A DNA stretch of 15,526 nt from an uncultured bacterium (GTDB lineage Bacteria > Actinomycetota > Coriobacteriia > Coriobacteriales > Coriobacteriaceae), in contig CAJMNK010000050.1 of the NCBI GenBank assembly GCA_905214905.1, forward strand, positions 1 to 15,526, given 5' to 3'. Made by a program: the position numbers and the translations under genes. Below are positions 6,113 to 15,419 of the stretch, piece by piece (the stretch's first letter is position 1; every line of letters starts with the position of its first letter). Below the pieces are notes generated by a model. That model ran no database searches and was not told the DNA's origin. It worked only from the letters and a program-made list of their open reading frames with translations.

Positions 6113-7429
6113 ATGAAGAACGAAATGAGCAGAAGGCAGTTCCTGGGCTTTGCTGGTTCCGCGGCTGCGGTTCTTGGTCTGGGCCTCGTGGGCTGCGGTG
6201 GTTCTGCCGGCTCTGGCTCCTCTGCTTCTGGTGACGCTGCCGAGGTCTACTTCCTCCAGTTCAAGCCCGAGGTCGACAAGGAGTGGAAGGAGATCGCCAA
6301 GGCGTACAAGAAGGAGAAGGGCGTCGAGGTCAAGATCGTGACCGCCGCCTCCAACACCTACGAGGAGAAGCTCAAGTCCGAGATGTCCAAGAGCTCCGCT
6401 CCGACGCTGTTCCAGGTCAACGGCCCCACCGGCCTTAAGAACTGGAAGGACTACTGCGCCGATCTTTCCGACACCAAGCTCCGCGGCGAGCTCATTGACG
6501 ACTCCCTGGCGCTGCAGTCCGACGGCAAGGATCTGGGTATCGACTGGGTTCAGGAGAGCTACGGCATCATCTACAACAAGGAGCTCCTCGAGAAGGCCGG
6601 CTACAAGGCCGAGGACATCAACTCCTTCGACAAGCTGAAGGCTTGCGCCGATGACATCCAGGCCCGCAAGGACGAGCTCGGCGTTGACGGTGCCTTCACT
6701 TCCGCCGGCATGGATGACTCTTCCAGCTGGCGCTACACCACCCACCTCGCCAACCTCCCGCTCTACTACGAGTTCGAGAAGGAGCACAACCAGGAGGACG
6801 ACGAGATCAAGGGCGAGTATCTCGACAACTTTAAGCAGATCTTCGACCTGTATATCACCGACTCCACCTGCGATCCTTCGCAGCTTGCCTCCAAGACCGG
6901 TGACGACGCCACCAACGAGTTCGCAACCGGTAAGGCCGTTTTCTACCAGAACGGCTCTTGGGCCTACGCCGACCTCACCAAGGCCGGTATGACCGACGAC
7001 CAGCTCGGCATGCTGCCGATCTACATCGGCGTCGACGGCGAGGAGAACCAGGGCCTGTGCTCCGGCGGCGAGAACTACTGGTGCGTCAGCTCCCAGGCTT
7101 CCGAGGATGCCCAGAAGGCCACCGAGGACTTCATGTATTGGTGCGTCACTTCTGACACCGCCACCAGCATCATCGCTGACAAGATGGGTCTGACCGCCCC
7201 GTTCAAGAGCGCTAAGGAGACCACCAACGTCTTCTCGCAGCAGGCCGTTGCTATGGCCAAGGACGGCAAGAAGACCGTTGCTTGGGACTTCGTTTACATC
7301 CCCTCTGAGGAGTGGAAGAAGAACCTCAAGCAGGCTCTCATCGCTTATGCTGCCGACAACACCAAGTGGGACGGCGTCAAGAACGCCTTCGTCGATGGCT
7401 GGAAGACCGAGAAGGCTGCTTCCGAGTAA
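6113..7429 (+). CDS. ABC sugar transporter, solute-binding lipoprotein (family 1)
   Basis: This 438-aa extracytoplasmic binding protein probably captures maltose/maltodextrin-type sugars for the two permeases downstream; substrate is inferred from malQ, glgP and the regulator. The N-terminus has MSRRQFLGF (twin-arginine-like), a hydrophobic stretch and lipobox LVGC with Cys28, so it would be lipid-anchored, perhaps via the Tat route. Family-1 features include FQVNGPTGLKNW, WVQESYGIIYNKELLEKAGY and a late SGGENYW region. Codon use is strongly biased to C-ending codons, as in highly expressed genes. The ATG at 6113 is preferred over a GTG at 6095: the twin-arginine motif then sits near the N-terminus, and AAAGG/GGTGG lies 6-10 bases upstream. 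A 13-bp stem-loop follows the stop codon, setting this gene off from the permeases. Confidence 0.9.
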   Translation: MKNEMSRRQFLGFAGSAAAVLGLGLVGCGGSAGSGSSASGDAAEVYFLQFKPEVDKEWKEIAKAYKKEKGVEVKIVTAASNTYEEKLKSEMSKSSAPTLFQVNGPTGLKNWKDYCADLSDTKLRGELIDDSLALQSDGKDLGIDWVQESYGIIYNKELLEKAGYKAEDINSFDKLKACADDIQARKDELGVDGAFTSAGMDDSSSWRYTTHLANLPLYYEFEKEHNQEDDEIKGEYLDNFKQIFDLYITDSTCDPSQLASKTGDDATNEFATGKAVFYQNGSWAYADLTKAGMTDDQLGMLPIYIGVDGEENQGLCSGGENYWCVSSQASEDAQKATEDFMYWCVTSDTATSIIADKMGLTAPFKSAKETTNVFSQQAVAMAKDGKKTVAWDFVYIPSEEWKKNLKQALIAYAADNTKWDGVKNAFVDGWKTEKAASE

Positions 7430-7460
7430 GCAGTTGCTGCCCAAGCTATCTGATTAGCGA

Positions 7461-7496
7461 CAGGGGGCGGGCAGACGTAGGTTTGCCCGCCCCCTG
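7461..7496 (+). other. Strong intercistronic stem-loop between binding protein and permeases
   Basis: CAGGGGGCGGGCA (7461-7473) pairs perfectly over 13 bp with TGCCCGCCCCCTG (7484-7496), with a 10-base loop. No U-run follows; the ribosome site of the first permease begins a few bases later (GAAAGGA, about 7502-7508). This fits a 3'-end-protecting or partial-termination element that raises binding-protein mRNA above permease mRNA, as known for malE-malF in Escherichia coli. Confidence 0.7.
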
Positions 7497-7516
7497 CATA
7501 TTGAAAGGACCCTTCT

Positions 7517-8371
7517 ATGGGCAAAGCACTCAAACGCTGGTGGCCGCTCTTTATGCTGCCCACGTGCCTGGCGTTTATGATCGGGTTCGTGATTCCCTTT
7601 ATCCAGGGTTTCTATCTCTCGTTCTGCCAGTTTATTACCATCAATAACGCGCACTTTGTCGGTATCGAGAACTACGTGCGCGCGCTGTCCGATCCGCAGT
7701 TCTCCACGTCGTTCTTCTTTACGGTGGCGTTTGCCTTCCTGTCGACGGTGCTCATCAACGTGATCGCGCTGGCCATTGCTCAGGCGCTCACTCGCAAGGC
7801 GCTCAAGGGCACCAACATCTTCCGTACGATTTTCTTTATGCCTAACCTGATTGGCGGCATTGTACTGGGTTACATTTGGCAGATTCTGATCAACTGCCTG
7901 CTCTCCAACGTGGGTGCCCAGCTTATCGCCCTCAACTCCGCCGCTGGCTTCTGGGGCCTTATCATCCTGACCCTGTGGCAACAGGTCGGCTACATGATGA
8001 TCATCTACATCGCCGGTCTGCAGTCCATCCCGTCTGACTACATTGAGGCCGCCAAGGTCGATGGCGCTACGGCATGGCAGACGTTTTGGAAGGTTAAGAT
8101 CCCCAACCTGATGCCGACCATCACCATCTGCCTGTTCCTGTCCATCACCAACGGCTTTAAGCTGTTCGACCAGAACCTTGCCCTTACCGGTGGCGCCCCG
8201 GCGCACTCCACCGAGATGCTCGCCCTGAACATCTACAACACGTTCTATTCGCGTGCTGGCATCGCATGGCAGGGCATCGGTCAGGCCAAGGCAGTTATCT
8301 TCTGCATCCTGGTTGTCGCTATTTCTATGATCCAGCTTAAGGCCACGAGGTCCAAGGAGGTGCAGCAGTAA
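7517..8371 (+). CDS. ABC sugar transporter permease, MalF/UgpA type
   Basis: This 284-aa inner-membrane protein has six predicted hydrophobic segments: WWPLFMLPTCLAFMIGFVIP near the start, FFFTVAFAFLSTVLINVIAL, GGIVLGYIWQILI, FWGLIILTLWQQVGYMMIIYIAGL and others. The cytoplasmic EAA loop, which touches the ATPase, reads YIEAAKVDGATAWQTFWKVKIP. It forms the first half of the translocation channel with the next gene. A GAAAGGA site precedes the ATG. The stop codon TAA shares its last base with the next ATG (TAATG), so the two permeases are translationally coupled. Length is typical for the MalF-like branch without the long periplasmic insert of enteric MalF. Confidence 0.93.
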   Translation: MGKALKRWWPLFMLPTCLAFMIGFVIPFIQGFYLSFCQFITINNAHFVGIENYVRALSDPQFSTSFFFTVAFAFLSTVLINVIALAIAQALTRKALKGTNIFRTIFFMPNLIGGIVLGYIWQILINCLLSNVGAQLIALNSAAGFWGLIILTLWQQVGYMMIIYIAGLQSIPSDYIEAAKVDGATAWQTFWKVKIPNLMPTITICLFLSITNGFKLFDQNLALTGGAPAHSTEMLALNIYNTFYSRAGIAWQGIGQAKAVIFCILVVAISMIQLKATRSKEVQQ

Positions 8372-9210
8372 TGAAACGCGATAAGGCTATCAACCGCGCG
8401 CTCTCGATCTTCTTTACGATTCTGTCGCTCGCATGGATCTACCCCGTGTTCATGATTGCGCTCAATTCCTTTAAGAAAGCGACCGCAATCAGCACCACCA
8501 CGGCGTTCGATCTGCTCACGCCCGAGACGTTCAACGGCCTCGCAAACTACGTGCACGCTCTGAACGAGCAGGGCTTTGCCTCGGCGTTTATGTACTCGCT
8601 CATCATCACGGTCACGTCGGTCGTGCTGATTCTGGTGTGCTGCTCCATGTGCGCTTGGTACGTGGTGCGCGTCAACAGCAAGATCTCGAACTTCTTCTAT
8701 TACCTGTTCGTCTTCTCGATGGTCGTACCGTTCCAGATGCTCATGTTCACGCTGTCCAACCTCGCGGACCGCATCGGCTTTAACACGCCGTTTAACATCT
8801 GCTTCATCTACCTTGGTTTTGGCGCGGGCCTCGCGGTCTTTATGTTCGCCGGCTTCGTCAAGAACATCCCGCTCGAGATTGAGGAAGCGGCCATGATTGA
8901 CGGCTGCAACCCGGTTCAGGTGTTCTTTAAGATCGTTCTCCCCATCATGAAGCCCACCTATCTTTCGGTCGGCATCCTCGAGACCATGTGGGTCTGGAAC
9001 GACTACCTGCTGCCCTACCTTACGCTCGACTCCACCAAGTACAAGACCATTCCTATTTTGATCCAGTACTTCCGCGGCGGCTATGGCCACGTCGAGCTCG
9101 GCCCCATGATGGCCTGCATCATGATGGTCGTTGTCCCCATCGTCATCATGTACATCTTCTGCCAGAAGTACATCATCGACGGTGTGGTGGCAGGTGCCGT
9201 CAAGGGCTGA
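8371..9210 (+). CDS. ABC sugar transporter permease, MalG/UgpE type
   Basis: This 279-aa inner-membrane protein is the second half of the channel. It has hydrophobic segments such as FFTILSLAWIYPVFMIAL, FMYSLIITVTSVVLILVCCSM, FYYLFVFSMVVPFQMLMF and the C-terminal MMACIMMVVVPIVIMYIF. The EAA loop is EIEEAAMIDGCNPVQVFFKIVLP, followed by a family-typical WVWNDYLLP. The ATG overlaps the previous stop by one base, and a very strong AAGGAGGTG site lies at 8354-8362 inside the upstream gene. A GC-rich hairpin and a 68-bp gap separate it from the ATPase gene. Confidence 0.93.
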   Translation: MKRDKAINRALSIFFTILSLAWIYPVFMIALNSFKKATAISTTTAFDLLTPETFNGLANYVHALNEQGFASAFMYSLIITVTSVVLILVCCSMCAWYVVRVNSKISNFFYYLFVFSMVVPFQMLMFTLSNLADRIGFNTPFNICFIYLGFGAGLAVFMFAGFVKNIPLEIEEAAMIDGCNPVQVFFKIVLPIMKPTYLSVGILETMWVWNDYLLPYLTLDSTKYKTIPILIQYFRGGYGHVELGPMMACIMMVVVPIVIMYIFCQKYIIDGVVAGAVKG

Positions 9211-9235
9211 TGCCGTAACTGTTTTGCAAGTTTTG

Positions 9236-9260
9236 GCGGCGCCCCTCAGCGCGGCGCCGC
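9236..9260 (+). other. GC-rich stem-loop ahead of the ATPase gene
   Basis: GCGGCGCC (9236-9243) pairs perfectly with GGCGCCGC (9253-9260). There is no U-run after it; the ribosome site GAAAGG follows within a few bases. Like the stem-loop at 7461-7496 it sits in a gap inside the operon, so it may tune segment stability rather than stop transcription. Confidence 0.55.
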
Positions 9261-9278
9261 GTATCGAAAGGTAGAGAC

Positions 9279-10478
9279 ATGGCCGAGATCGTTCTCAAAC
9301 ATGTTCAGAAGGTGTATCCCAACAACGAGTCAAAAAAGAAGGGCTTCTTTGGCAAAAAGAAGAAGACCGAGGAGAAGAAGCACAACCTCAAGGTTACCGA
9401 GGACGGTGTGCTCGCTGTAGAGGACTTCAACCTCACCGTTCACGACCAGGAGTTCATCGTCCTCGTTGGCCCTTCTGGCTGCGGTAAGTCCACGACGATG
9501 CGCATGGTCGCCGGCCTGGAGGACATCACCTCCGGCGATGTGTTCATCGATGGCAAGCGCGTCAACGACGTGGCGCCCAAGGACCGCGACATCGCCATGG
9601 TGTTCCAGAGCTATGCTCTGTACCCCAATATGACGGTGTACGAGAACATGGCGTTTACGCTTGAGCTCAAGAAGGTCCCCAAGGACGAGATCGACCGCAA
9701 GGTTCGCTCCGCTGCCGAGATCCTGGGTATTACCGAGTACCTCGACCGTAAGCCCAAGGCGCTCTCTGGCGGCCAGCGCCAGCGCGTCGCCATCGGCCGC
9801 GCCATCGTGCGTGACCCCAAGGTCTTCCTGATGGACGAGCCGCTGTCCAACCTGGATGCCAAGCTTCGTAACCAGATGCGCGCCGAGCTCATTAAGCTGC
9901 GTCACGAGATCAAGGGCACCTTCATCTACGTTACCCACGACCAGACCGAGGCTATGACCCTCGGCGACCGCATCGTGGTCATGAAGGACGGCGTCGTCCA
10001 GCAGATCGCCACGCCGCAGGAGGTCTTCAACCATCCCGCGAACATCTTCGTCGCCGGCTTCATCGGCGTGCCGCAGATGAACTTCTTCGATGCCCAGCTG
10101 GTGCGCTCGGGCAACGGCTTTACTGTCAAGACCGAGGATATGAACGTGGCGCTCGCCCCGGAGACCTGCGCTCAGCTTGCTCTCAACTGGGACGGCGGCG
10201 ACGTGAAGGAGATCACGGCCGGCGTGCGTCCCGAGCAGATTCTGCTTGCCGACAAGGGCGAGGAGGGTGCGCTCCAGGGCACCGTCGAGGTGACCGAGCT
10301 CATGGGCTCGACCGAGCATGTCCACGTGACCGCTCCCGACGGCCAGTTTGTCCTGATTATCCCCGTCGTCGACCTCGAGGCCAAGGGCGCGCTCAAGGCT
10401 GGCGACCCCATCTGGTTCAAGTTCGAGAAGAACGCGACTCATCTCTTCGATAAGGTGTCTGGCAAGAACCTTATCTAG
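9279..10478 (+). CDS. ABC sugar transporter ATP-binding subunit, MsmK/UgpC/MalK type
   Basis: This 399-aa cytoplasmic ATPase powers the sugar importer. Walker A is GPSGCGKST (64-72), the Q-loop is VFQSYALYPN (Gln110), the signature is LSGGQRQR (162-169), Walker B is VFLMDEP (182-188) and the H-loop is VTHDQ (His220). The C-terminal third is a MOBE/TOBE-like regulatory domain (GFIGVPQMNFF, AGVRPEQILL). An odd feature is a Lys-rich insertion of about 30 residues (about 15-44) between the first strand KVYPNN and VLAVEDFNL; similar inserts occur, as I recall, in some gut anaerobes. It contains 14 lysines and no hydrophobic segment. Such ATPases often serve several importers. GAAAGG precedes the ATG; a terminator follows the gene. 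Confidence 0.93.
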   Translation: MAEIVLKHVQKVYPNNESKKKGFFGKKKKTEEKKHNLKVTEDGVLAVEDFNLTVHDQEFIVLVGPSGCGKSTTMRMVAGLEDITSGDVFIDGKRVNDVAPKDRDIAMVFQSYALYPNMTVYENMAFTLELKKVPKDEIDRKVRSAAEILGITEYLDRKPKALSGGQRQRVAIGRAIVRDPKVFLMDEPLSNLDAKLRNQMRAELIKLRHEIKGTFIYVTHDQTEAMTLGDRIVVMKDGVVQQIATPQEVFNHPANIFVAGFIGVPQMNFFDAQLVRSGNGFTVKTEDMNVALAPETCAQLALNWDGGDVKEITAGVRPEQILLADKGEEGALQGTVEVTELMGSTEHVHVTAPDGQFVLIIPVVDLEAKGALKAGDPIWFKFEKNATHLFDKVSGKNLI

Positions 10479-10546
10479 GCCCGGTGCATCCAGGCCCTCC
10501 CTTTGGGCGACTGCGGCTTTGCCATCCTTTTGCCGCGGTCACATAT

Positions 10547-10590
10547 AAGGCTCCCCTCCCGTCCACTGGGCGAGAGGGGAGCCTTTCTTT
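10547..10590 (+). terminator. Terminator of the ABC operon
   Basis: AAGGCTCCCCTC (10547-10558) pairs perfectly with GAGGGGAGCCTT (10574-10585), then TTTCTTT follows. It lies 69 bp after the stop of the ATPase gene. Confidence 0.88.
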
Positions 10591-10619
10591 GTGTTGGGAC
10601 TGTCTGACCGGTCGTTTGT

Positions 10620-10834
10620 CTCGATCTGTAACGGATAGGGCCGATTTCGGACGTTAGATGTTACAGATCGAGGCGGTTCCGCTGAGCTAACCATTTCATC
10701 TAAATCTGTAACACCAAAGGCGAATTTCACCTGCTAGATGTTACAGATTGAGATAAACCCAAGGGGAGGGGCCGGTATGTCTCAATCTGTAACAGCTGGG
10801 ACCGTTTTGGTTGAGTAGTTGTTATGGATCGAGA
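10620..10834. repeat. Array of three hairpin-forming repeats of about 55 bp
   Basis: Three copies of the same inverted-repeat unit lie at 10620-10672, 10699-10753 and 10780-10834, starting 79 and 81 bp apart. Each begins TCTCRATCTGTAAC or a close variant and ends GTTACAGATYGAGA. Unit 1 has a perfect 13-bp stem, unit 2 pairs 13 of 14, and unit 3 pairs 11 of 14 (decayed right arm). The middle also keeps a pattern around CCGATTTCGG. No protein is encoded here. It looks like a palindromic intergenic repeat (REP- or MITE-like), possibly genome-wide in this lineage; that is inference. Confidence 0.8.
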
Positions 10835-10876
10835 TTGTTTGGCCGAGTCGGATCACAGGGTAACGTGCGAGCACAA

Positions 10877-10908
10877 AAAACGGAGCCGCGTTGCCGTGGC
10901 TCCGTTTT
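10877..10908 (-). terminator. Terminator of glgP (works in both directions)
   Basis: AAAACGGAGCC pairs perfectly with GGCTCCGTTTT around a 10-base loop. On the minus strand it is followed by six T's (10880-10875), 26 bp past the glgP stop. On the plus strand it also has TTTT, so it can block readthrough into the antisense side of glgP. Confidence 0.85.
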
Positions 10909-10933
10909 CAAGAGGATGGGCGATGAAACCGAA

Positions 10934-13201
<2,268 letters not shown>

Positions 13202-13274
13202 GTTTCCTCCTGTGATGGGTTGATTACATGTCAGAAATTCAAAAGAAGCCCGCGCGAGGGATTGGAGTGGCCTC

Positions 13275-13301
13275 GTGCGGGGAAAACGGACGCGTCCGCA
13301 C
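13275..13301 (-). other. Palindrome in the malQ-glgP gap
   Basis: CGGACGCGTCCG (13287-13298) is a perfect 12-bp palindrome; on the minus strand TTTTCCCC follows it. GTGCGG/CCGCAC (13275-13280 and 13296-13301) can form an alternative stem. It could act as a weak terminator or processing point between the genes. The stem is short, so the call is tentative. Confidence 0.3.
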
Positions 13302-13329
13302 GATGGGGTGGGGTCGGGCGCGGTGGCTC

Positions 13330-14835
13330 CTATTGGGGAAGCTCAATTTCGTCTTCCGACGGGATGCGGAAGTAGGTCTCGGTCCAGCCGGTGAGCTTGT
13401 GCTCGAGCTCGCGGGTGATGGCGCCATCGAGCATGCGCCAGGTCCAGTTGCCGCCCATGGTGGCGGGAGTGTTGATGCGCGCCTCGTTGCCCAGGTTGAG
13501 CAGGTCCTGCATGGTGTAGATGCAGGTATCGCTTACGCTGGCGGCGATGGCGCGGTTGAGTGCATCGGCCATGGGCTCGCCTGCCTGCTGGTGGGTGTAC
13601 AGGGCCGCCTGCTCGCGCTGACGCGGGGTGGCCGTTCCCTCAAACCAACCGCGCGCCGTCTCGTTGTCGTGTGTGCCCACATAGGCGACGGTGTTGGCAA
13701 TGTAGTTGTGCGGCAGGTAGTACGAGTTGGTGCCCTCAAAGGCGAACTGCAAGATCTTCATGCCGGGGAAGCCCGAGTTGTCGCGCATGTCGATGACGCC
13801 GGGGGTGAGGAAGCCCAGGTCTTCGGCGATGATGGGCAGCGTGCCGAGCTTTTCCTCGAGCGTCTTGAAGAACTTGAGGCCGGGGCCCTGCGTCCACGAA
13901 CCGTAGGACGAATCGGGTGAGGAGAACGGCACCTCCCAATAGGCCTCGAAGCCGCGGAAGTGATCCAGGCGGATGACATCGTACATGTCGAGGGCGGCGC
14001 GGATACGGCCCTCCCACCAGGAGAAACCGTCGGCTTCCATGGCGTCCCAGTCGTAGATGGGATTGCCCCAGTACTGGCCGGTGGCCGAGAACTGGTCGGG
14101 CGGCGTGCCGGCGACACTCACAGGATTACCGGCGGCGTCGATCTTAAAGAGCTCGGGCGTGGCCCACATCTCGACGGAGTCGCGCGAGACATAGATGGGC
14201 AGGTCGCCGATGATGAGGATATCGCGCTCGTTGGCATAGGCCTTGAGGCGGCTCCACTGACGATTGAAGAAGTACTGCGTCATCTGGTGGTAGAGCATGC
14301 GCGCGGGATGGGCGGCGCAGACCTTGGCAGAAGCCTCGCCGCGGGTACGGAGCTCTGCGGGCCACTCCCAAAAGGCCTTGAGACCGCACTCCTCCTTGAC
14401 GGTCATGAACTCGCAGTAGGGGATGAGCCAGTCTTCGTTTGCTTGGACAAAGTCGTCGAAGTCGGCCGGCTTGTCGGCGGCAAAGCGCTCGGCGGCGCGG
14501 TCGAGAATCTGACGACGGCCACCAAAGATGGCACCATAGTCGACATTGCTGGGGTCGGAGCCCAGGTACACGCCGTCGATATCGCACTGCTCCAGATAGC
14601 CGGCCTCGATAAGCTCGGCAAAGTCGATGAAATTGGGGTTGCCCGCACGGGCCGAGAACGACTGATAGGGCGAGTCGCCATAGCTCGTTGTCGTAAGGGG
14701 GAGAATCTGCCAGTAATGTTGTTTGCACGAGGCGAGGAAATCGACAAAGTCATAGGCGTTCCAGCCAAAGCCGCCGATACCGTAAGGTCCGGGCAATGAC
14801 GAAACGGGCATCAGAACGCCGCTTGCACGCTCCAT
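13330..14835 (-). CDS. malQ: 4-alpha-glucanotransferase (amylomaltase, GH77)
   Basis: This 501-aa cytosolic enzyme moves glucan segments between maltodextrins, releasing glucose and making longer chains for the phosphorylase. The N-terminus ERASGVLMPVSSLPGPYGIG is typical. The catalytic residues of family GH77 are all present: nucleophile Asp291 in RLDHFRGF, acid/base Glu338 in IIAEDLG, and Asp390 in THDNET. The start is chosen at 14835 because it matches the family N-terminus, GGTGAG lies seven bases upstream, and a TACAAT -10 (14926-14921) would leave no ribosome site for the other ATG at 14907. The longer form would add 24 residues (to 525 aa). It is followed by glgP. The shared palindrome lies upstream at 14934-14945. 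Confidence 0.95.
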   Translation of the reverse strand: MERASGVLMPVSSLPGPYGIGGFGWNAYDFVDFLASCKQHYWQILPLTTTSYGDSPYQSFSARAGNPNFIDFAELIEAGYLEQCDIDGVYLGSDPSNVDYGAIFGGRRQILDRAAERFAADKPADFDDFVQANEDWLIPYCEFMTVKEECGLKAFWEWPAELRTRGEASAKVCAAHPARMLYHQMTQYFFNRQWSRLKAYANERDILIIGDLPIYVSRDSVEMWATPELFKIDAAGNPVSVAGTPPDQFSATGQYWGNPIYDWDAMEADGFSWWEGRIRAALDMYDVIRLDHFRGFEAYWEVPFSSPDSSYGSWTQGPGLKFFKTLEEKLGTLPIIAEDLGFLTPGVIDMRDNSGFPGMKILQFAFEGTNSYYLPHNYIANTVAYVGTHDNETARGWFEGTATPRQREQAALYTHQQAGEPMADALNRAIAASVSDTCIYTMQDLLNLGNEARINTPATMGGNWTWRMLDGAITRELEHKLTGWTETYFRIPSEDEIELPQ

Positions 14836-14920
14836 GGATGCACTCACCGTCCTTTTGAATAAGGGGCTGCGCCGTAGATGGATAGACGGCTCGTCCCGAG
14901 TTTCCATTGCTATTGTCCCT

Positions 14921-14946
14921 ATTGTAGAACATGTTGTTTAAACATG
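14921..14946 (-). promoter_or_regulatory. Candidate promoter and operator of malQ-glgP
   Basis: TTGTTTAAACAT (14934-14945) matches the shared palindrome in 11 of 12 bases and lies within a wider imperfect dyad (ACATGTTGTTTAAACATGT). On the minus strand a -10-like TACAAT spans 14926-14921, placing the palindrome in the spacer or over the -35. A separate TATACA just upstream could be another -10. The sequence GTTTAAACAAC is identical to that before the GntR gene. Confidence 0.5.
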
Positions 14947-15138
14947 TATAGAGAGAATGAAAAAGTTGCCGACTTTCGGTGAATGGTAGTGCGCCATAGA
15001 CGATATGAGTTGAACATTGGGAGCTCCTCCCCTTGCGGCTCTTTTGTGGGTCGGGCGACAATGGTCGTCGTCATTAAAGACCGGCTGCCAGCCAGGTTGC
15101 AACAATGCAAGAAGGGTTCACATTCAGTTGGCCGTTGA

Positions 15139-15417
15139 CACAAACAATCGCGCGAAGACCTCGTCTTCTTCGGTAAGTCCAGGCGCGGCAAGACGCGCAT
15201 GGCAGTCGCCCTCACGATGCGCGCGGTCGCCGCGGACATGTCGGTCAGGTTCTGGCAGACCGCGCAGCTGGTTCTCGAGCTCGGCAACGCGAAGCGCAAG
15301 GGAACGCTGTCGAAACTGTTGAACGACGTGTCGCCCGCGAGGCTGCTCGTGCTCGACGAGTTCGTCTACGTCCCCTGCGACGTAGACGGTGCGAGGGTTC
15401 TCTACCAGGTCATTTCC
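15139..15417 (+). pseudogene. IstB-like ATPase fragment (IS21-family transposition helper), truncated at both ends
   Basis: The frame reads DLVFFGKSRRGKTRMAVAL, keeping a Walker A motif (GKSRRGKT), then FWQTAQLVLELGNAKRKGTLSKLL and RLLVLDEFVYVP with a Walker B, ending GARVLYQVIS. These are the central parts of IstB in the right order. A TGA stop (15136-15138) is directly upstream with no start codon, and about 100 N-terminal residues are missing. After VIS the IstB pattern stops abruptly and the usual RYE and sensor region is absent, though no stop codon follows. About 93 codons remain of some 250. IstB assembles with the transposase IstA; no IstA is in the window. It is most likely a dead remnant. 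Confidence 0.75.
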
Positions 15418-15419
15418 GT

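Noticed and set aside
6005..7444. 479-aa open frame antisense to the binding-protein gene
   Set aside because: It mirrors the strongly C-ending codon use of the sense gene, is low-complexity (Leu/Val/Gly-rich) and has no domain. The sense frame has signal peptide, lipobox and family motifs.
9330..10442. 370-aa open frame antisense to the ATPase gene
   Set aside because: Same shadow effect of biased codon use. The sense strand carries all ABC ATPase motifs in order.
10620..10834. CRISPR array
   Set aside because: The three units are internally palindromic, only three in number, and the stretches between them do not look like uniform spacers; no cas gene is seen.
14946..15138. Possible small gene between malQ and the IstB remnant
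   Set aside because: Short frames here lack a ribosome site and any recognisable motif; apart from the malQ promoter region I see nothing supportable.
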